Below, in pieces: positions 35,802 to 45,259 of a DNA stretch of 64,000 nt; within the stretch, counting starts at the first letter, position 1, and every line of letters starts with the position of its first letter. The notes under the pieces are model-generated. The model had not been told where the DNA came from. It ran no database searches and was given only the letters and a program-made list of their open reading frames with translations. This DNA is from Agrobacterium cucumeris. Its GTDB lineage: Bacteria; Pseudomonadota; Alphaproteobacteria; Rhizobiales; Rhizobiaceae. The DNA is taken from the NCBI RefSeq assembly GCF_030036535.1, contig NZ_CP080389.1, positions 1 to 64,000 of the forward strand. Reading direction: 5' to 3'. A program made the translations under genes and the position numbers.

Positions 35802-36968
35802 TCAGGCGGCTTTCATGATTGCACCTTCGATCACAACGCCGGAGCTCACATATTTCCAGAGTGCAACGAGCAGCTTGCGGGCCAAAGCCACAATCATCGG
35901 CTTCTTCAGACGGCCGCCGTTGCGAGCGATACGCTCCTTAAACCAGCAGGTCAGTGCCGAACTCGGTTGATGCCGCAACCATAGCCAGGCGAGCTCGACC
36001 ATTGTCGCTCGCAGTCGCGGATTTCCCGCCTTCGAGACCCCTTGTTCGCGATTGACATTGCCGCTTTGCCAAGGGGAGGGGGCGAGGCCAGCGTAGGAGG
36101 CGATTTGCCGTCGATTGTCGAAGTGTCGGAACAGACCTTCCGTGTAGAGTATCGTAGCAAACTCCGGACCAATTCCTCTTATGCCCAAAAGAGCGGTCGC
36201 GCCCACCGGCGTTTCCGGCGTCTCGTGGACGATCAAAGCATCTCGTTCTGCTTCTACGGCCTTGATTTGGGTGAGCAACAATTCGAGGCGATCAAGCTCT
36301 CTACAGATTTCCGCTTTCAAATGCTTTGCAAGCGGACGGCCATCTCCTGTTCGCAGCTCGTCCAGACGTTGCCGACGGTCGCGATTTAGAGGTTCGTATT
36401 CTCGTATTCCTTGCGTGAAGAGTAGCCCCTTGATGCGATTGACGTGGAAGACACGTTCGGCAACCAGTGTCTTTCGCTCCCGTCCGATCCGACGATTATC
36501 GTCCTCCTCAGGTGTGAGGAGCTTGACCATTGAGCACGCACGCGGCTCGCCACGTTTCCAAGCCATCAAGGCCCGGATCAGCGTTTCGCCGTCGATGCGA
36601 TCCGTTTTTGCCCGGCGATGGCGGCGGGGCATGGCAATGGACGCGGCCTCTACAATGTGGCTCTCAATCCAGGTTTCCTTGCTTAGTACCCGTCCTAGCC
36701 AAAAGCCATCAAGTCCAGCCTCCTGGATCACCACCAGCGGGTACTGCTTCTCCTGACGCCGCTGGGCTTTTTGGCGAAGTGCGGCAAAACACGAGAATAA
36801 TCCAGCGGTGTCGCCTCCTGCGACGGTATGGCGGGACATCTTCTCGCTTCCCGGCGACAAAGCCGTTACAAGCCACGTCGATTTGCTCAATTCCAACGAG
36901 ACGAAAATTGCGCCAAGATCAACGGGGGTAGCGGTCTGTGCTTGAGTTCGATCTGCTGTTATCGGCAT
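35802..36968 (-). CDS. IS110-family transposase (DEDD type)
   Basis: 388-aa transposase, apparently intact. The N-terminal RuvC-like DEDD domain (FVSLELSKSTWLVT; VVIQEAGLDGFWLGRVL; KTDRIDGETLIRAL) and the C-terminal transposase-20 domain (LLGIRGIGPEFATILYTE; YAGLAPSPWQSG; GNPRLRATMVELAWLWLRHQP) are complete. The first acidic position reads SLELSK rather than GxDxSK, so Glu or a neighbour would have to replace the usual Asp. GGAGG lies just upstream of the ATG. Confidence 0.92.
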   Translation of the reverse strand: MPITADRTQAQTATPVDLGAIFVSLELSKSTWLVTALSPGSEKMSRHTVAGGDTAGLFSCFAALRQKAQRRQEKQYPLVVIQEAGLDGFWLGRVLSKETWIESHIVEAASIAMPRRHRRAKTDRIDGETLIRALMAWKRGEPRACSMVKLLTPEEDDNRRIGRERKTLVAERVFHVNRIKGLLFTQGIREYEPLNRDRRQRLDELRTGDGRPLAKHLKAEICRELDRLELLLTQIKAVEAERDALIVHETPETPVGATALLGIRGIGPEFATILYTEGLFRHFDNRRQIASYAGLAPSPWQSGNVNREQGVSKAGNPRLRATMVELAWLWLRHQPSSALTCWFKERIARNGGRLKKPMIVALARKLLVALWKYVSSGVVIEGAIMKAA

Positions 36969-37124
36969 GATTGGCCTCCAGAGAGTTTTCTAGCGACCTC
37001 ACTCTGCCACTGTGCAGGCCGCTACTCACCCCTGATGGGATCTCAAGGCGAAGAGGAACCAGATGTTGGCGCCCGCCTCTCTATCGGTATCGGGTAGAGG
37101 CAGATGGTACGGAGGGGCGGGATC

Positions 37125-38039
37125 CTACGCCTGCTCGGCATATCGGTCGATATTTGTGTCGAGAAGTTCCAGCAACTGGTCGCGTCCGGGATCACGAACA
37201 GCTCTTGCCCAGGCTGCGGCAAGAGGCAGTTTCCGGAGTGAAATGCCGCCAACCGTCATGAGGGGAACGAAGGTCACCCCGGATACCGCGAGTTTCGCGG
37301 TCCAGCGGGGGACGATGGCAGATCCGATACCTGCCGCAACGAGGTTGATAATCGTTTGTTTCTCGTCAGCAATCTGGGCGATGCGCGGGTGTAGTCCGGC
37401 GTCCTCGAAAAGTTTCATGGTCAGGTCATAGCTGTGCGGGCGAGAGCGACGCTCTGGAACGATGAGGGGCTCGTCGCGCAGTTCATCGACGGAGATCCGC
37501 TCGCGGGTCGCGAGCGGATGCGTGATAGGCAGTGCAATAACGGGTGTTTCCTGCGTGAGGGTGCGAATATCCAGGTTCCGGTTCAGTCCGTCTCGAGGTC
37601 GAATGAAGACGATATCCAAACGCCCGGCAATCAGTTTTGGAATGAGACGTATCGATTTGTCTTCGACAAGTTGCGTGATGATCCCGGGGCATCGCTCCCG
37701 AAAATCATGCAGCAGCGGCGGTATAAGACCTGCTGCAGCGCTGTCTATTGCACCTATGCGGAGCACGGTCGCCTGCTGAGTTTTCCTTGATCGAAACTCT
37801 TCCGCAAGTGTCTGGAGACGATGAAGAAGGGGCCTCACCTCCTCTAGCAGGGCGACTCCATCTTCGGTCAGGGCGACACTTCGGGTTGTCCGAGACATGA
37901 GGCGAGTGCCGAGCGACTCCTCCAACAGTCTTAAATGCCGTCCCAGCGATGCAGGTAGCATTCCCATTTTCTGCGCAGCCCTACCGAAATGCAGTTCTTC
38001 GGCCGCAGCGACGAAGCATTTTAATTGTTCCAGTTCCAT
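37125..38039 (-). CDS. ttuA: LysR-family regulator of tartrate utilization (TtuA)
   Basis: 304-aa LysR-type regulator. The N-terminal winged helix ([27 protein letters not shown]) is followed by a periplasmic-binding-protein-like effector domain (about residues 90-290). It is divergent from the MFS transporter of the tartrate cluster, the position of ttuA on Agrobacterium vitis tartrate plasmids. It should activate the ttuBCDE operon in response to tartrate; a candidate binding site lies between the genes. Confidence 0.85.
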   Translation of the reverse strand: MELEQLKCFVAAAEELHFGRAAQKMGMLPASLGRHLRLLEESLGTRLMSRTTRSVALTEDGVALLEEVRPLLHRLQTLAEEFRSRKTQQATVLRIGAIDSAAAGLIPPLLHDFRERCPGIITQLVEDKSIRLIPKLIAGRLDIVFIRPRDGLNRNLDIRTLTQETPVIALPITHPLATRERISVDELRDEPLIVPERRSRPHSYDLTMKLFEDAGLHPRIAQIADEKQTIINLVAAGIGSAIVPRWTAKLAVSGVTFVPLMTVGGISLRKLPLAAAWARAVRDPGRDQLLELLDTNIDRYAEQA

Positions 38040-38048
38040 GACATGCCC

Positions 38049-38069
38049 TTATATCATTTAATTATATAA
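38049..38069. promoter_or_regulatory. Candidate LysR binding site upstream of ttuB
   Basis: TTATAT (38049-38054) and ATATAA (38064-38069) form an inverted repeat with a 9-base spacer inside the 123-bp ttuA-ttuB gap. It contains a T-N11-A arrangement and lies within an AT-rich stretch. Confidence 0.45.
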
Positions 38070-38162
38070 TTGAAGCATTGTCGCTTGGGAGAAAAGTACG
38101 AATTAACGTCCTCCCCAAAGGCGCAGGAGGTGCGCCCAACGGATCATTGGGAGGAGTTCGCT

Positions 38163-39464
38163 ATGAACAGCGACCTGGAGACGCGCGTTCTGCGCAAAAT
38201 CACTCTGCGCATCGTGCCATTTATTATGCTGCTTTATTTTGTAGCATTCCTGGACCGGGTGAATATCGGTTTCGCCGCATTGACCATGAATCAAGACCTC
38301 GGTTTTTCGTCGACCGTCTTCGGTATCGGAGCAGGCATCTTTTTCGTCGGCTACTTCCTGTTCGAAGTTCCGTCCAACCTCATTCTCAACAAAGTCGGTG
38401 CGCGCATCTGGATTGCCCGCGTCATGATCACCTGGGGGATCGTTTCCGGCCTTATGGCCTTTGTGCAGGGAACAACCAGTTTCTATGCTTTGCGCTTCCT
38501 GCTCGGCGTCGCCGAGGCAGGCTTTTTTCCCGGGATTATCCTCTACCTGAGCTTCTGGTTCCCGGCTCGTCGACGTGCGGCAGTGACCGCGATTTTCATG
38601 GCCGCAGCCCCGCTGTCGACCGTGCTCGGTTCGCCGATCTCCGGAGCGCTTATGGAGATGCATGGATTCCTCGGTCTTGCAGGCTGGCAATGGATGTTCC
38701 TGATTGAAGCCGCTCCTGCGGTCATCCTCGGCGTCGTCGTCCTCTTTTACCTGACCGACCGTCCGGAAAAAGCCAAGTGGCTCTCGGAAGATGAGCGCAA
38801 CTGGCTTGTTAAGACTATGAACGCAGAGCAGGCCGCAAAGGGCAAGGCCAGCCACAGCATCCTGGCAGGGCTCGCCGACATCCGGGTCATCGCACTCGCC
38901 CTTGTCTATTTCGGCACGTCCGCCGGTCTTTACACCCTTGGCATCTGGGCGCCGCAGATCATCAAGGAGTTCGGCCTGTCATCCCTTCAGGTCGGCTTCA
39001 TCAACGCGGTACCGGGCATCTTCGCAGTTGTTGCAATGGTTCTCTGGGCACGTCATTCCGACAAGACCGGTGAACGGACCTGGCATGTGGTCGGCGCTTG
39101 TCTGCTTGCGGCAGTCGGGCTTGCCTTTGCCACGGGTGCGACAAGCGTCTTGACCGTCCTTATTGCGCTGACGCTGGTTAATATCGGCATTAGCTGCTCG
39201 AAGCCGCCGCTCTGGAGCATGCCCACGCTCTTCCTGTCTGGACCAGCGGCTGCAGCCGGTATCGCTACCATCAACTCGGTCGGTAACCTGGGCGGCTTCG
39301 TCGGCCCCTCGATAATCGGCTGGATCAAGGACACTACGGGCAGCTTTGCGGGCGGGCTCTACTTCGTCGCCGGTCTGCTGGTCGTATCCGCGATCGTGAC
39401 GCTCGTGTTGTCGCGCACCGCACCGGAAAACGGGGGCAAAGTCGCCCCGGTCCAACATCGTTAA
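38163..39464 (+). CDS. ttuB: Tartrate MFS transporter (TtuB), ACS family
   Basis: 433-aa major facilitator with 12 predicted membrane segments, of the anion:cation symporter family. The start of the core, LRIVPFIMLLYFVAFLDRVNIGFAAL, and the segment GVAEAGFFPGIILYLSFWFPARRRA are characteristic. ATG 38163 has GGGAGGAG upstream; a longer frame from 38070 has an unlikely soluble extension. It lies first in the ttuBCDE operon, 21 bases before ttuC. It is expected to import tartrate. Confidence 0.9.
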   Translation: MNSDLETRVLRKITLRIVPFIMLLYFVAFLDRVNIGFAALTMNQDLGFSSTVFGIGAGIFFVGYFLFEVPSNLILNKVGARIWIARVMITWGIVSGLMAFVQGTTSFYALRFLLGVAEAGFFPGIILYLSFWFPARRRAAVTAIFMAAAPLSTVLGSPISGALMEMHGFLGLAGWQWMFLIEAAPAVILGVVVLFYLTDRPEKAKWLSEDERNWLVKTMNAEQAAKGKASHSILAGLADIRVIALALVYFGTSAGLYTLGIWAPQIIKEFGLSSLQVGFINAVPGIFAVVAMVLWARHSDKTGERTWHVVGACLLAAVGLAFATGATSVLTVLIALTLVNIGISCSKPPLWSMPTLFLSGPAAAAGIATINSVGNLGGFVGPSIIGWIKDTTGSFAGGLYFVAGLLVVSAIVTLVLSRTAPENGGKVAPVQHR

Positions 39465-39484
39465 ATCTCAAAGTGGAGAAAAGA

Positions 39485-40556
39485 CATGCGTGAATACAAG
39501 ATTGCAGCGATCCCCGCGGATGGGATTGGCCCTGAGGTGATAGCGGCGGGTCTTCAGGTTCTGGAGGCGCTGGAACAGCGAAGCGGTGACTTCAGGATCC
39601 ACTCCGAGACCTTCGACTGGGGTTCGGACTATTACAAGAAACATGGCGTAATGATGCCCGCCGACGGGCTGGAGAATCTGAAGAAGTTCGACGCGATCTT
39701 TTTCGGAGCAGTCGGCGCCCCGGACGTTCCCGACCATATCACGCTCTGGGGCCTGCGCCTGCCGATCTGCCAGGGGTTCGACCAATACGCCAATGTGCGC
39801 CCGACGAAGATCCTGCCCGGCATCACGCCGCCCTTGCGCAATTGCGGCCCAGGCGATCTCGACTGGGTGATCGTGCGGGAGAATTCCGAAGGCGAGTATT
39901 CCGGCCATGGCGGCCGCGCCCATAGGGGCCTGCCGGAAGAGGTCGGCACGGAAGTGGCGATCTTCACCCGCGTCGGCGTCACCCGCATCATGCGCTACGC
40001 CTTCAAGTTGGCCCAGGAGCGTCCACGCAAACTGCTGACCGTCGTCACCAAGTCGAACGCCCAGCGCCATGGCATGGTGATGTGGGACGAGATCGCCGCG
40101 GAGGTGTCGAAGGAATTCCCGGACGTCACCTGGGACAAGATGCTTGTCGATGCGATGACAGTGCGCATGACGCTGAAGCCGGATACGTTGGATACGATCG
40201 TGGCGACCAATCTGCATGCCGACATCCTGTCGGATCTGGCCGGTGCGCTGGCCGGCTCGCTCGGCGTCGCGCCGACCGCCAACATCGATCCGGAGCGTCG
40301 CTTCCCGTCGATGTTCGAACCGATCCACGGCTCGGCCTTCGACATCACCGGCAAGGGCATCGCCAACCCGATCGCCACCTTCTGGACGGCGGCGCAGATG
40401 CTTGAGCATCTCGGCGAACGCGAGGCCGCGGCGCGGCTGATGAGTGCCGTCGAGCGCGTGACCGAAGCAGGCATCCTGACCCCTGATGTCGGGGGCACCG
40501 CCAACACCAAACAGGTCACCGATGCCGTATGCAACGCAATCGCAGGGTCCAATATC
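39485..40556 (+). repeat. Long direct repeat, copy 1 (ttuC)
   Basis: 1,072 bp identical, as far as I can read, to 45260-46331, in the same orientation and 5,775 bp away. It covers all of ttuC except the 3' 24 bases. It is a substrate for RecA-dependent deletion or gene conversion. Confidence 0.92.
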
Positions 40557-40580
40557 TTGAAGATGGCCGCTGCAGAATGA
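39486..40580 (+). CDS. ttuC: Tartrate dehydrogenase/decarboxylase (TtuC), copy 1
   Basis: 364-aa isocitrate/isopropylmalate-dehydrogenase-type enzyme. The family pattern is plain: IPADGIGPEV at the start, WVIVRENSEGEYSG, KSNAQRHGMVMWDE, the metal-binding ATNLHADILSDLAGALAGSLG, and EPIHGSAFDITGKGIANPIA. It oxidises tartrate (and, in the family, D-malate) using NAD with a divalent metal. Positions 39485-40556 are repeated at 45260-46331. The last eight codons differ from copy 2. The stop overlaps the ttuD start (ATGA). Confidence 0.93.
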   Translation: MREYKIAAIPADGIGPEVIAAGLQVLEALEQRSGDFRIHSETFDWGSDYYKKHGVMMPADGLENLKKFDAIFFGAVGAPDVPDHITLWGLRLPICQGFDQYANVRPTKILPGITPPLRNCGPGDLDWVIVRENSEGEYSGHGGRAHRGLPEEVGTEVAIFTRVGVTRIMRYAFKLAQERPRKLLTVVTKSNAQRHGMVMWDEIAAEVSKEFPDVTWDKMLVDAMTVRMTLKPDTLDTIVATNLHADILSDLAGALAGSLGVAPTANIDPERRFPSMFEPIHGSAFDITGKGIANPIATFWTAAQMLEHLGEREAAARLMSAVERVTEAGILTPDVGGTANTKQVTDAVCNAIAGSNILKMAAAE

Positions 40581-41845
40581 CCTGGAACGATGTGTCCGCT
40601 CGCCAGGTGCTGCGTCGAATTTTCGACGCAGCCGTTGCCAGCGCGGATCCGAAAATAGCTGTTGTCAACAACCTCCCAGAGCGTCCCAGAGGTCGCTGCG
40701 TTGTGGTGGGAGCGGGCAAGGCGTCGGCTGCTATGGCGGCCGCGGTCGACGCCGCCTGGCCCGATGTCGATCTCTCGGGCATCGTGGTCACTCGCTACGG
40801 CCACGCCGTTCCGGCGGGGCGCATCGAAATCCTGGAGGCCTCCCACCCCGTCCCGGATGAGATGAGCATCAAGGCTGCAGAGAAGATTTTCGCCGCCCTC
40901 CAGGGCCTTAGTCCGGACGATCTCGTGGTGGCTCTCATCTCCGGCGGCGGTTCGTCATTACTTGTCTCGCCTGCGGGCAAGATGACTTTGGCCGACAAAC
41001 GAGCGGTCAATCAGGCGCTGCTTGCCAGCGGTGCCACCATCTCCGAGATGAATACCGTCCGCAAGCATCTTTCCACTATCAAGGGAGGACATCTGGCCCG
41101 CGCAGCACTGCCGGCAAAACTGGTGACACTGGTCATCTCCGACGTGCCGGGTGACGATCCATCGGAGATTGCCTCGGGTCCAACGGTCGCGGATCCTACC
41201 ACTTTGGCAGACGCAGCAGCCATCGTCGCCCGCTACGGCATTGTCCTGCCCGATTCTGCGCGCGCAGTGCTGGCGCAAGGAAACGAGACACCGAAGGCAG
41301 GGGAGGTTGCAGGCAAGATTCGGCTGGTTGCTGCCCCCTCGATAGCGCTCGATGCGGCCGCCGCGGCCGCGCTGGAAGCCGGTTTGCGTCCACTGATCCT
41401 CGGAGATGCCCTGGAAGGTGAGGCTCGCGAAATGGGGCGTGTCATGGCAGGCATCGCACTCTCCGCCCGCGAGAAGGGCCTGCCTGTAGCAGCACCTGCC
41501 GTCATCCTGTCCGGTGGTGAGGGTACCGTTTCCCTTGGTGCCATGACCGAGGGGCGAGGTGGAAGAAATACGGAATTCCTTCTCAGCCTTGCTGTTGCCC
41601 TCAAGGGAGCTTCCGGCATCTGGGCCATCGCCGGTGACACCGATGGTATCGACGGTGTCGAGGATGCTGCGGGGGCGCTGGTCGCGCCGGACAGTCTTAT
41701 CCGAATGCGTGATGCTGGTATCGATCCACGGGCGACCTTGTCTGCCCACGATAGTTACACGGCCTTCAAGGCCATCGGCGACCTGGTGGTCACAGGCCCA
41801 ACGCTCACGAACGTCAACGACATCCGCGCAATTCTCATAGGTTAG
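40577..41845 (+). CDS. ttuD: Glycerate kinase/hydroxypyruvate reductase (TtuD), MOFRL family
   Basis: 422-aa protein with the GLYCTK/MOFRL domains. Motifs include VVGAGKASAAMAAAVD, SGGGSSLL, EMNTVRKHLSTIKGGHLA and the C-terminal SGGEGTVSLG with GRGGRNTEFLLSLA. ATG 40577 overlaps the ttuC stop as ATGA. On tartrate plasmids TtuD is named hydroxypyruvate reductase; the family is mostly glycerate 2-kinase. Either fits a glycerate branch that ends at pyruvate kinase. Confidence 0.92.
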   Translation: MTWNDVSARQVLRRIFDAAVASADPKIAVVNNLPERPRGRCVVVGAGKASAAMAAAVDAAWPDVDLSGIVVTRYGHAVPAGRIEILEASHPVPDEMSIKAAEKIFAALQGLSPDDLVVALISGGGSSLLVSPAGKMTLADKRAVNQALLASGATISEMNTVRKHLSTIKGGHLARAALPAKLVTLVISDVPGDDPSEIASGPTVADPTTLADAAAIVARYGIVLPDSARAVLAQGNETPKAGEVAGKIRLVAAPSIALDAAAAAALEAGLRPLILGDALEGEAREMGRVMAGIALSAREKGLPVAAPAVILSGGEGTVSLGAMTEGRGGRNTEFLLSLAVALKGASGIWAIAGDTDGIDGVEDAAGALVAPDSLIRMRDAGIDPRATLSAHDSYTAFKAIGDLVVTGPTLTNVNDIRAILIG

Positions 41846-41853
41846 GTTTGAAC

Positions 41854-43302
41854 ATGTTCATACGCAACAACCGGCGATCGAAGATCGTCGCGACGGTCGG
41901 ACCGGCGTCAAGTTCGCCCGACATGCTTCGCTCGCTGTTTCTCGCCGGTGTCGATACGTTTCGCTTGAATTTCAGCCATGGTGCCCGGGCCGATCACGCG
42001 GAAGTCTACAGGAACATCCGAACTCTCGAGCAGGAGCATGATGCTGCTATCGCCGTGCTGCAGGATCTTCAGGGTCCGAAGATCCGGATCGGAGTTCTGG
42101 CACATGGCAGGCTCGATCTCGCACGTGGATCCACCATCGGATTTATCCTTGGCCGCGAGGGTGGCGACGGAATGAACGACATTCCGCTACCACATCAGGA
42201 AATCTTCGAGGTGGCGGTGCCCGGGATGGACCTCCTGATCGACGACGGTAGAATAAAAGTCCGGATCATGGAGGAGGTGGACGGGCGGCTTGTTTGCGAG
42301 GTCCTCAATGGAGGCGCCTTGTCGAACCGCAAGGGTGTCAACGTGCCCGGCGCTATCCTCGACATTTCCCCGCTCACGGTGAAAGATCGTGAGGACCTGG
42401 AATTCGGGCTCGAGCTTGGCGTCGATTGGGTCGCGCTTTCTTTTGTCCAGCGTGCACGCGACATGATGGAAGCCCGGTCCCTCGTTGGAGACAGGGCTGG
42501 CCTCATTGCTAAAATCGAGAAACCGTCTGCCTTCGATGACATCGACGATATTGTTAGGCTTTCGGACGGCATCATGGTTGCGCGAGGCGATCTCGGCGTC
42601 GAGATCCCGCCGGAGGATGTGCCGGGTAAACAGAAGGAAATCATCCGCGCATGCCGCCTAGCGGCCAAGCCGGTGATTGTTGCCACACAGATGCTCGACT
42701 CGATGGTCAGTTCGCCAACGCCGACGCGTGCTGAGGCCTCGGACGTTGCTGGTGCCATCTATGATGGGGCGGATGCGGTCATGCTTTCGGCTGAGTCCGC
42801 AACAGGCGCCTTTCCGGTGGAGGCGGTCGAAATGATGAACCGGATCATCGAGAAGACGGAGAAGCACAAGCACTACCGGCCGATCCTTGAGGCAACGGAG
42901 CCCGATGTCGCTCAATCACCGCCGCATGCGGTTGCCACTGCGGCCGCCAACGTTGCCGTGGCCCTGGGATCGCCGGTTGTGGTGGCCTATACATCGAGCG
43001 GAACAACCGCGGCCAGAATCTCGCGTGCTAGACCGGCATTGCCAATTCTGGCGCTCACTCCGTCCGAACAAGTCGCGCGCCGGCTCAACATGTTCTGGGG
43101 GGTGGTCGGCGTGCGATCACAAGATGTCCACACCTATGAGGCGTCGCTGCTTCATGCGCAACAGGCGGTGAAGGAAGCAAAGCTGGCAAGTCCCTCCGAT
43201 CACATTGTCATCGTGGCGGGATTTCCATTCGCGCAAAGGGGCAGCACCAACAATCTCCGCGTTGTGCAGATCGCCGCAACCGACAACCTAGAGGTTGCGT
43301 AG
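41854..43302 (+). CDS. ttuE: Pyruvate kinase (TtuE)
   Basis: 482-aa pyruvate kinase. RSKIVATVGPASSS at the start, RLNFSHG, VLQDLQGPKIR, the catalytic LIAKIEKPSAFDDID, VARGDLGVEIPPEDVP and the metal/phosphate region ATQMLDSMVSSPTPTRAEASDVAGA are all present; full length. It starts at ATG 41854, 8 bases past the ttuD stop (TTG 41848 is in frame). As the last gene of ttuBCDE it carries the tartrate-derived triose through to pyruvate. It is a plasmid copy apart from any chromosomal enzyme. Confidence 0.94.
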   Translation: MFIRNNRRSKIVATVGPASSSPDMLRSLFLAGVDTFRLNFSHGARADHAEVYRNIRTLEQEHDAAIAVLQDLQGPKIRIGVLAHGRLDLARGSTIGFILGREGGDGMNDIPLPHQEIFEVAVPGMDLLIDDGRIKVRIMEEVDGRLVCEVLNGGALSNRKGVNVPGAILDISPLTVKDREDLEFGLELGVDWVALSFVQRARDMMEARSLVGDRAGLIAKIEKPSAFDDIDDIVRLSDGIMVARGDLGVEIPPEDVPGKQKEIIRACRLAAKPVIVATQMLDSMVSSPTPTRAEASDVAGAIYDGADAVMLSAESATGAFPVEAVEMMNRIIEKTEKHKHYRPILEATEPDVAQSPPHAVATAAANVAVALGSPVVVAYTSSGTTAARISRARPALPILALTPSEQVARRLNMFWGVVGVRSQDVHTYEASLLHAQQAVKEAKLASPSDHIVIVAGFPFAQRGSTNNLRVVQIAATDNLEVA

Positions 43303-44031
43303 ATTGTATCGAGCGATAAGGGGGATGAGTGCGTCATGCGCGTGTTTGCGGTGCAGCCGTGCGGCGCGGCTTGCAGCATCCCCATCACCCTGCTCGATTG
43401 CCTCTATGATTTCCCGATGCTCACCGGCCGAGTGCAGCGGCAAGGGCCGTAGGTTGAGGGTGAACATGCGGGCGCGATGCAATTGATCGGCGACGGTCCC
43501 CGCCATCCGCATGAGGCGGCTGTTTCCGCTCTCAGTTACGAGGGTGTGATGAAAATCCTCATCGGCGACAGCCCATCGTGGAAGGTCATTGTCCGCCAAT
43601 GCCTCAATCATCCGCTTCGTGGCGGCCTTCAGAAGCTGGATGACCGGTGCGCGTTCCTCTATCGGCAATCGGGCGAGCCGTGCCGCCGCTGCACCCTCGA
43701 GCGCGGTGATGACTTCGTAGATCTCTTCGATATCCGCGGGAGACAGGGCGCAGATGATGATGCCCTTCTTGGGAAGTATCCGGACCAGTCCGTCTTCCTG
43801 CAGTCGCGCCATGGCTTCGTGCACCGGGGTTCGGCTCATGCCGAGCTGACGTGCAATTTCAATTTCCGCGGCTTGATACCCGGGGGGAAAGGCGTTGGAG
43901 CGTATCGCATCCTTGATGGCTAGATAGGCGGCAGAAACCCTACCCGAACCGTTAATGTCGGAGTTTGCTGAATTCTGTTCTGTGGCCGGATCGCGTGGCG
44001 CGGCTCCGGGAATGTCGATCGTCTTGATCAT
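43288..44031 (-). CDS. GntR-family regulator (FCD domain)
   Basis: 247-aa FadR-subfamily regulator. A GntR winged helix (AAEIEIARQLGMSRTPVHEAMARLQEDGLVRILPKKG, about residues 55-95) precedes an FCD effector domain with metal-ligand histidines (DEDFHHTLV, HREIIEAIEQGD). It overlaps the ttuE 3' end by 15 bases on the opposite strand and is divergent from the tricarboxylate transporter genes. It likely represses the tctC operon; a perfect GntR-type palindrome lies in the promoter. Confidence 0.88.
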   Translation of the reverse strand: MIKTIDIPGAAPRDPATEQNSANSDINGSGRVSAAYLAIKDAIRSNAFPPGYQAAEIEIARQLGMSRTPVHEAMARLQEDGLVRILPKKGIIICALSPADIEEIYEVITALEGAAAARLARLPIEERAPVIQLLKAATKRMIEALADNDLPRWAVADEDFHHTLVTESGNSRLMRMAGTVADQLHRARMFTLNLRPLPLHSAGEHREIIEAIEQGDGDAASRAARLHRKHAHDALIPLIARYNLRNL

Positions 44032-44112
44032 GAACTGCCTGTCGCTGTGTCAAGGCTCGTTATAGCCGCTCTCTCGGAGCTTGACAAACCGGCGCGCATA
44101 AATAAATGTAAA

Positions 44113-44124
44113 CTTGCATGCAAG
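44113..44124. promoter_or_regulatory. GntR/FCD-type operator in the tctC promoter
   Basis: CTTGCATGCAAG, a perfect 12-bp palindrome of the TTGnATnCAA class bound by FCD regulators, 55 bp upstream of the tctC start and 81 bp upstream of the GntR gene. Confidence 0.6.
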
Positions 44125-44178
44125 CTAGCATGGAAAAGGATGTGGAGGCATCCTTCGCGATCTCAGGGAGGAAGCGCG

Positions 44179-45147
44179 ATGAAAAAGGTACTGTTGTCCC
44201 TCACAGGTGTCCTGTTTGCCATGTCCAGCCATATGGTGCTGGCGCAGGAGAATTATCCTGATCGACCCATCACAATCGTGGTGCCTGCAGCCGCAGGTGG
44301 ACCGAGTGATACCGTGGCGCGCCTGGTGGCACAGTCGATGTCCAAGACCCTTGGCCAGCAGGTGCTGATCGAAAACATGGGCGGCGCCGGCGGCTCTCTT
44401 GGTGCCGCAACAGTGGCGCAGGCCGACCCCGATGGCTACCGGTTGCTGCTCTACCATATCGGCGTAGCAACCTTCGCTGCACTTTACCCGAACCTGACCT
44501 ACAAGCCGATCGAAGACTTTTCGAGCGTCGGGCTGATTACCGAGGTCCCGATGACGGTCGTCGGCAGGAAGGACTTCGAGCCGAAGACGTTCACCGATCT
44601 CGTTTCATATGTGAAGGCGAACGGGCCTGCCGTCACCTTCGGGACCGCCGGCACGGGTGCCGTTTCCGATCTCTGCGGCAGGTTGCTGCAGGATGCCCTC
44701 GACACCAAGATCACACTGGTACCTTACAAGGGCATGGGTCCCGCGATGACCGATCTCATCGGCGGCCGCATCGATCTCGCCTGCGACCAGACGACCAATA
44801 CGATGACCCAGATCAAGGCCGGCGAAGTTCATCCCTATGCGATCACGACGAAAGCGCGGATCGGCGTTCTGCCGGATCTTCCGACCGTCGCGGAGAGCGG
44901 CCTGCAAGGGTTCGAACTCAGCGCCTGGCATGCGCTCTGGGCGCCCAAGGAAACGCCTGAAGCCATCCGCAACAAGCTCGCAGACGCGCTCCGCGCCGCA
45001 CTCAAGGATCCGGTCGTGATCGAGCGTTTTGCAAGCCTTGGAACCGCACCAGTTTCGGAAGACCTAGCGACACCGGCGGCACTTGACCAGAAGTTCGTGT
45101 CTGAAGTCGAGCGACTGACGAAGCTGATCAACGAGAGCGGCAAGTAA
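44179..45147 (+). CDS. Tripartite tricarboxylate transporter binding protein (TctC/Bug family)
   Basis: 322-aa periplasmic binding protein. A signal peptide (MKKVLLSLTGVLFAMSSHMVLA) is followed by the typical YPDRPITIVVPAAAGGPSDTVARLVAQ and NMGGAGGSLGAATVAQADPDGY segments. ATG 44179 has GGGAGGA upstream; the longer frame to 44047 would cross the promoter. The gene heads an operon with a second ttuC and tctBA. Since a tartrate dehydrogenase gene follows, tartrate or a related dicarboxylate is the likely ligand. Confidence 0.93.
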   Translation: MKKVLLSLTGVLFAMSSHMVLAQENYPDRPITIVVPAAAGGPSDTVARLVAQSMSKTLGQQVLIENMGGAGGSLGAATVAQADPDGYRLLLYHIGVATFAALYPNLTYKPIEDFSSVGLITEVPMTVVGRKDFEPKTFTDLVSYVKANGPAVTFGTAGTGAVSDLCGRLLQDALDTKITLVPYKGMGPAMTDLIGGRIDLACDQTTNTMTQIKAGEVHPYAITTKARIGVLPDLPTVAESGLQGFELSAWHALWAPKETPEAIRNKLADALRAALKDPVVIERFASLGTAPVSEDLATPAALDQKFVSEVERLTKLINESGK

Positions 45148-45155
45148 GCTCAGTT

Positions 45156-45186
45156 GGGTCGGCGGCTGGCAATGCGCCGCCGACCC
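45156..45186 (+). terminator. Intercistronic hairpin after the tctC-like gene
   Basis: GGGTCGGCGGC / GCCGCCGACCC, a perfect 11-bp stem with a 9-base loop, 9 bp after the stop codon. No T-tract follows, so it may protect mRNA or attenuate readthrough, raising binding-protein levels over downstream genes. Confidence 0.65.
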
Positions 45187-45259
45187 GTCACTCGTCATGA
45201 CAACGAGCCATGAACCCGGCGCTTGATGCTGAGCGCGATATCCTCCAATAGGAGCTTCC

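Larger units (their letters stand above)
35569..36990 (-). mobile_element. IS110-family (IS1111-group) insertion sequence, limits approximate
   Basis: One transposase gene plus a structured 3' non-coding region. The non-coding segment on the 3' side, rather than upstream of the gene, indicates the IS1111 group. These elements lack flanking duplications, so exact ends cannot be set by eye; given limits are minimal. Confidence 0.6.

Noticed and set aside
38103..38855. 250-aa minus-strand frame across the ttuB start
   Set aside because: Antisense to a conserved membrane transporter and of charged, low-information composition.
39468..40409. Long minus-strand frame antisense to ttuC (and its twin at 45195-46397)
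   Set aside because: Mirror of the ttuC coding sequence, repeated only because the gene is duplicated; no ribosome site or domain.
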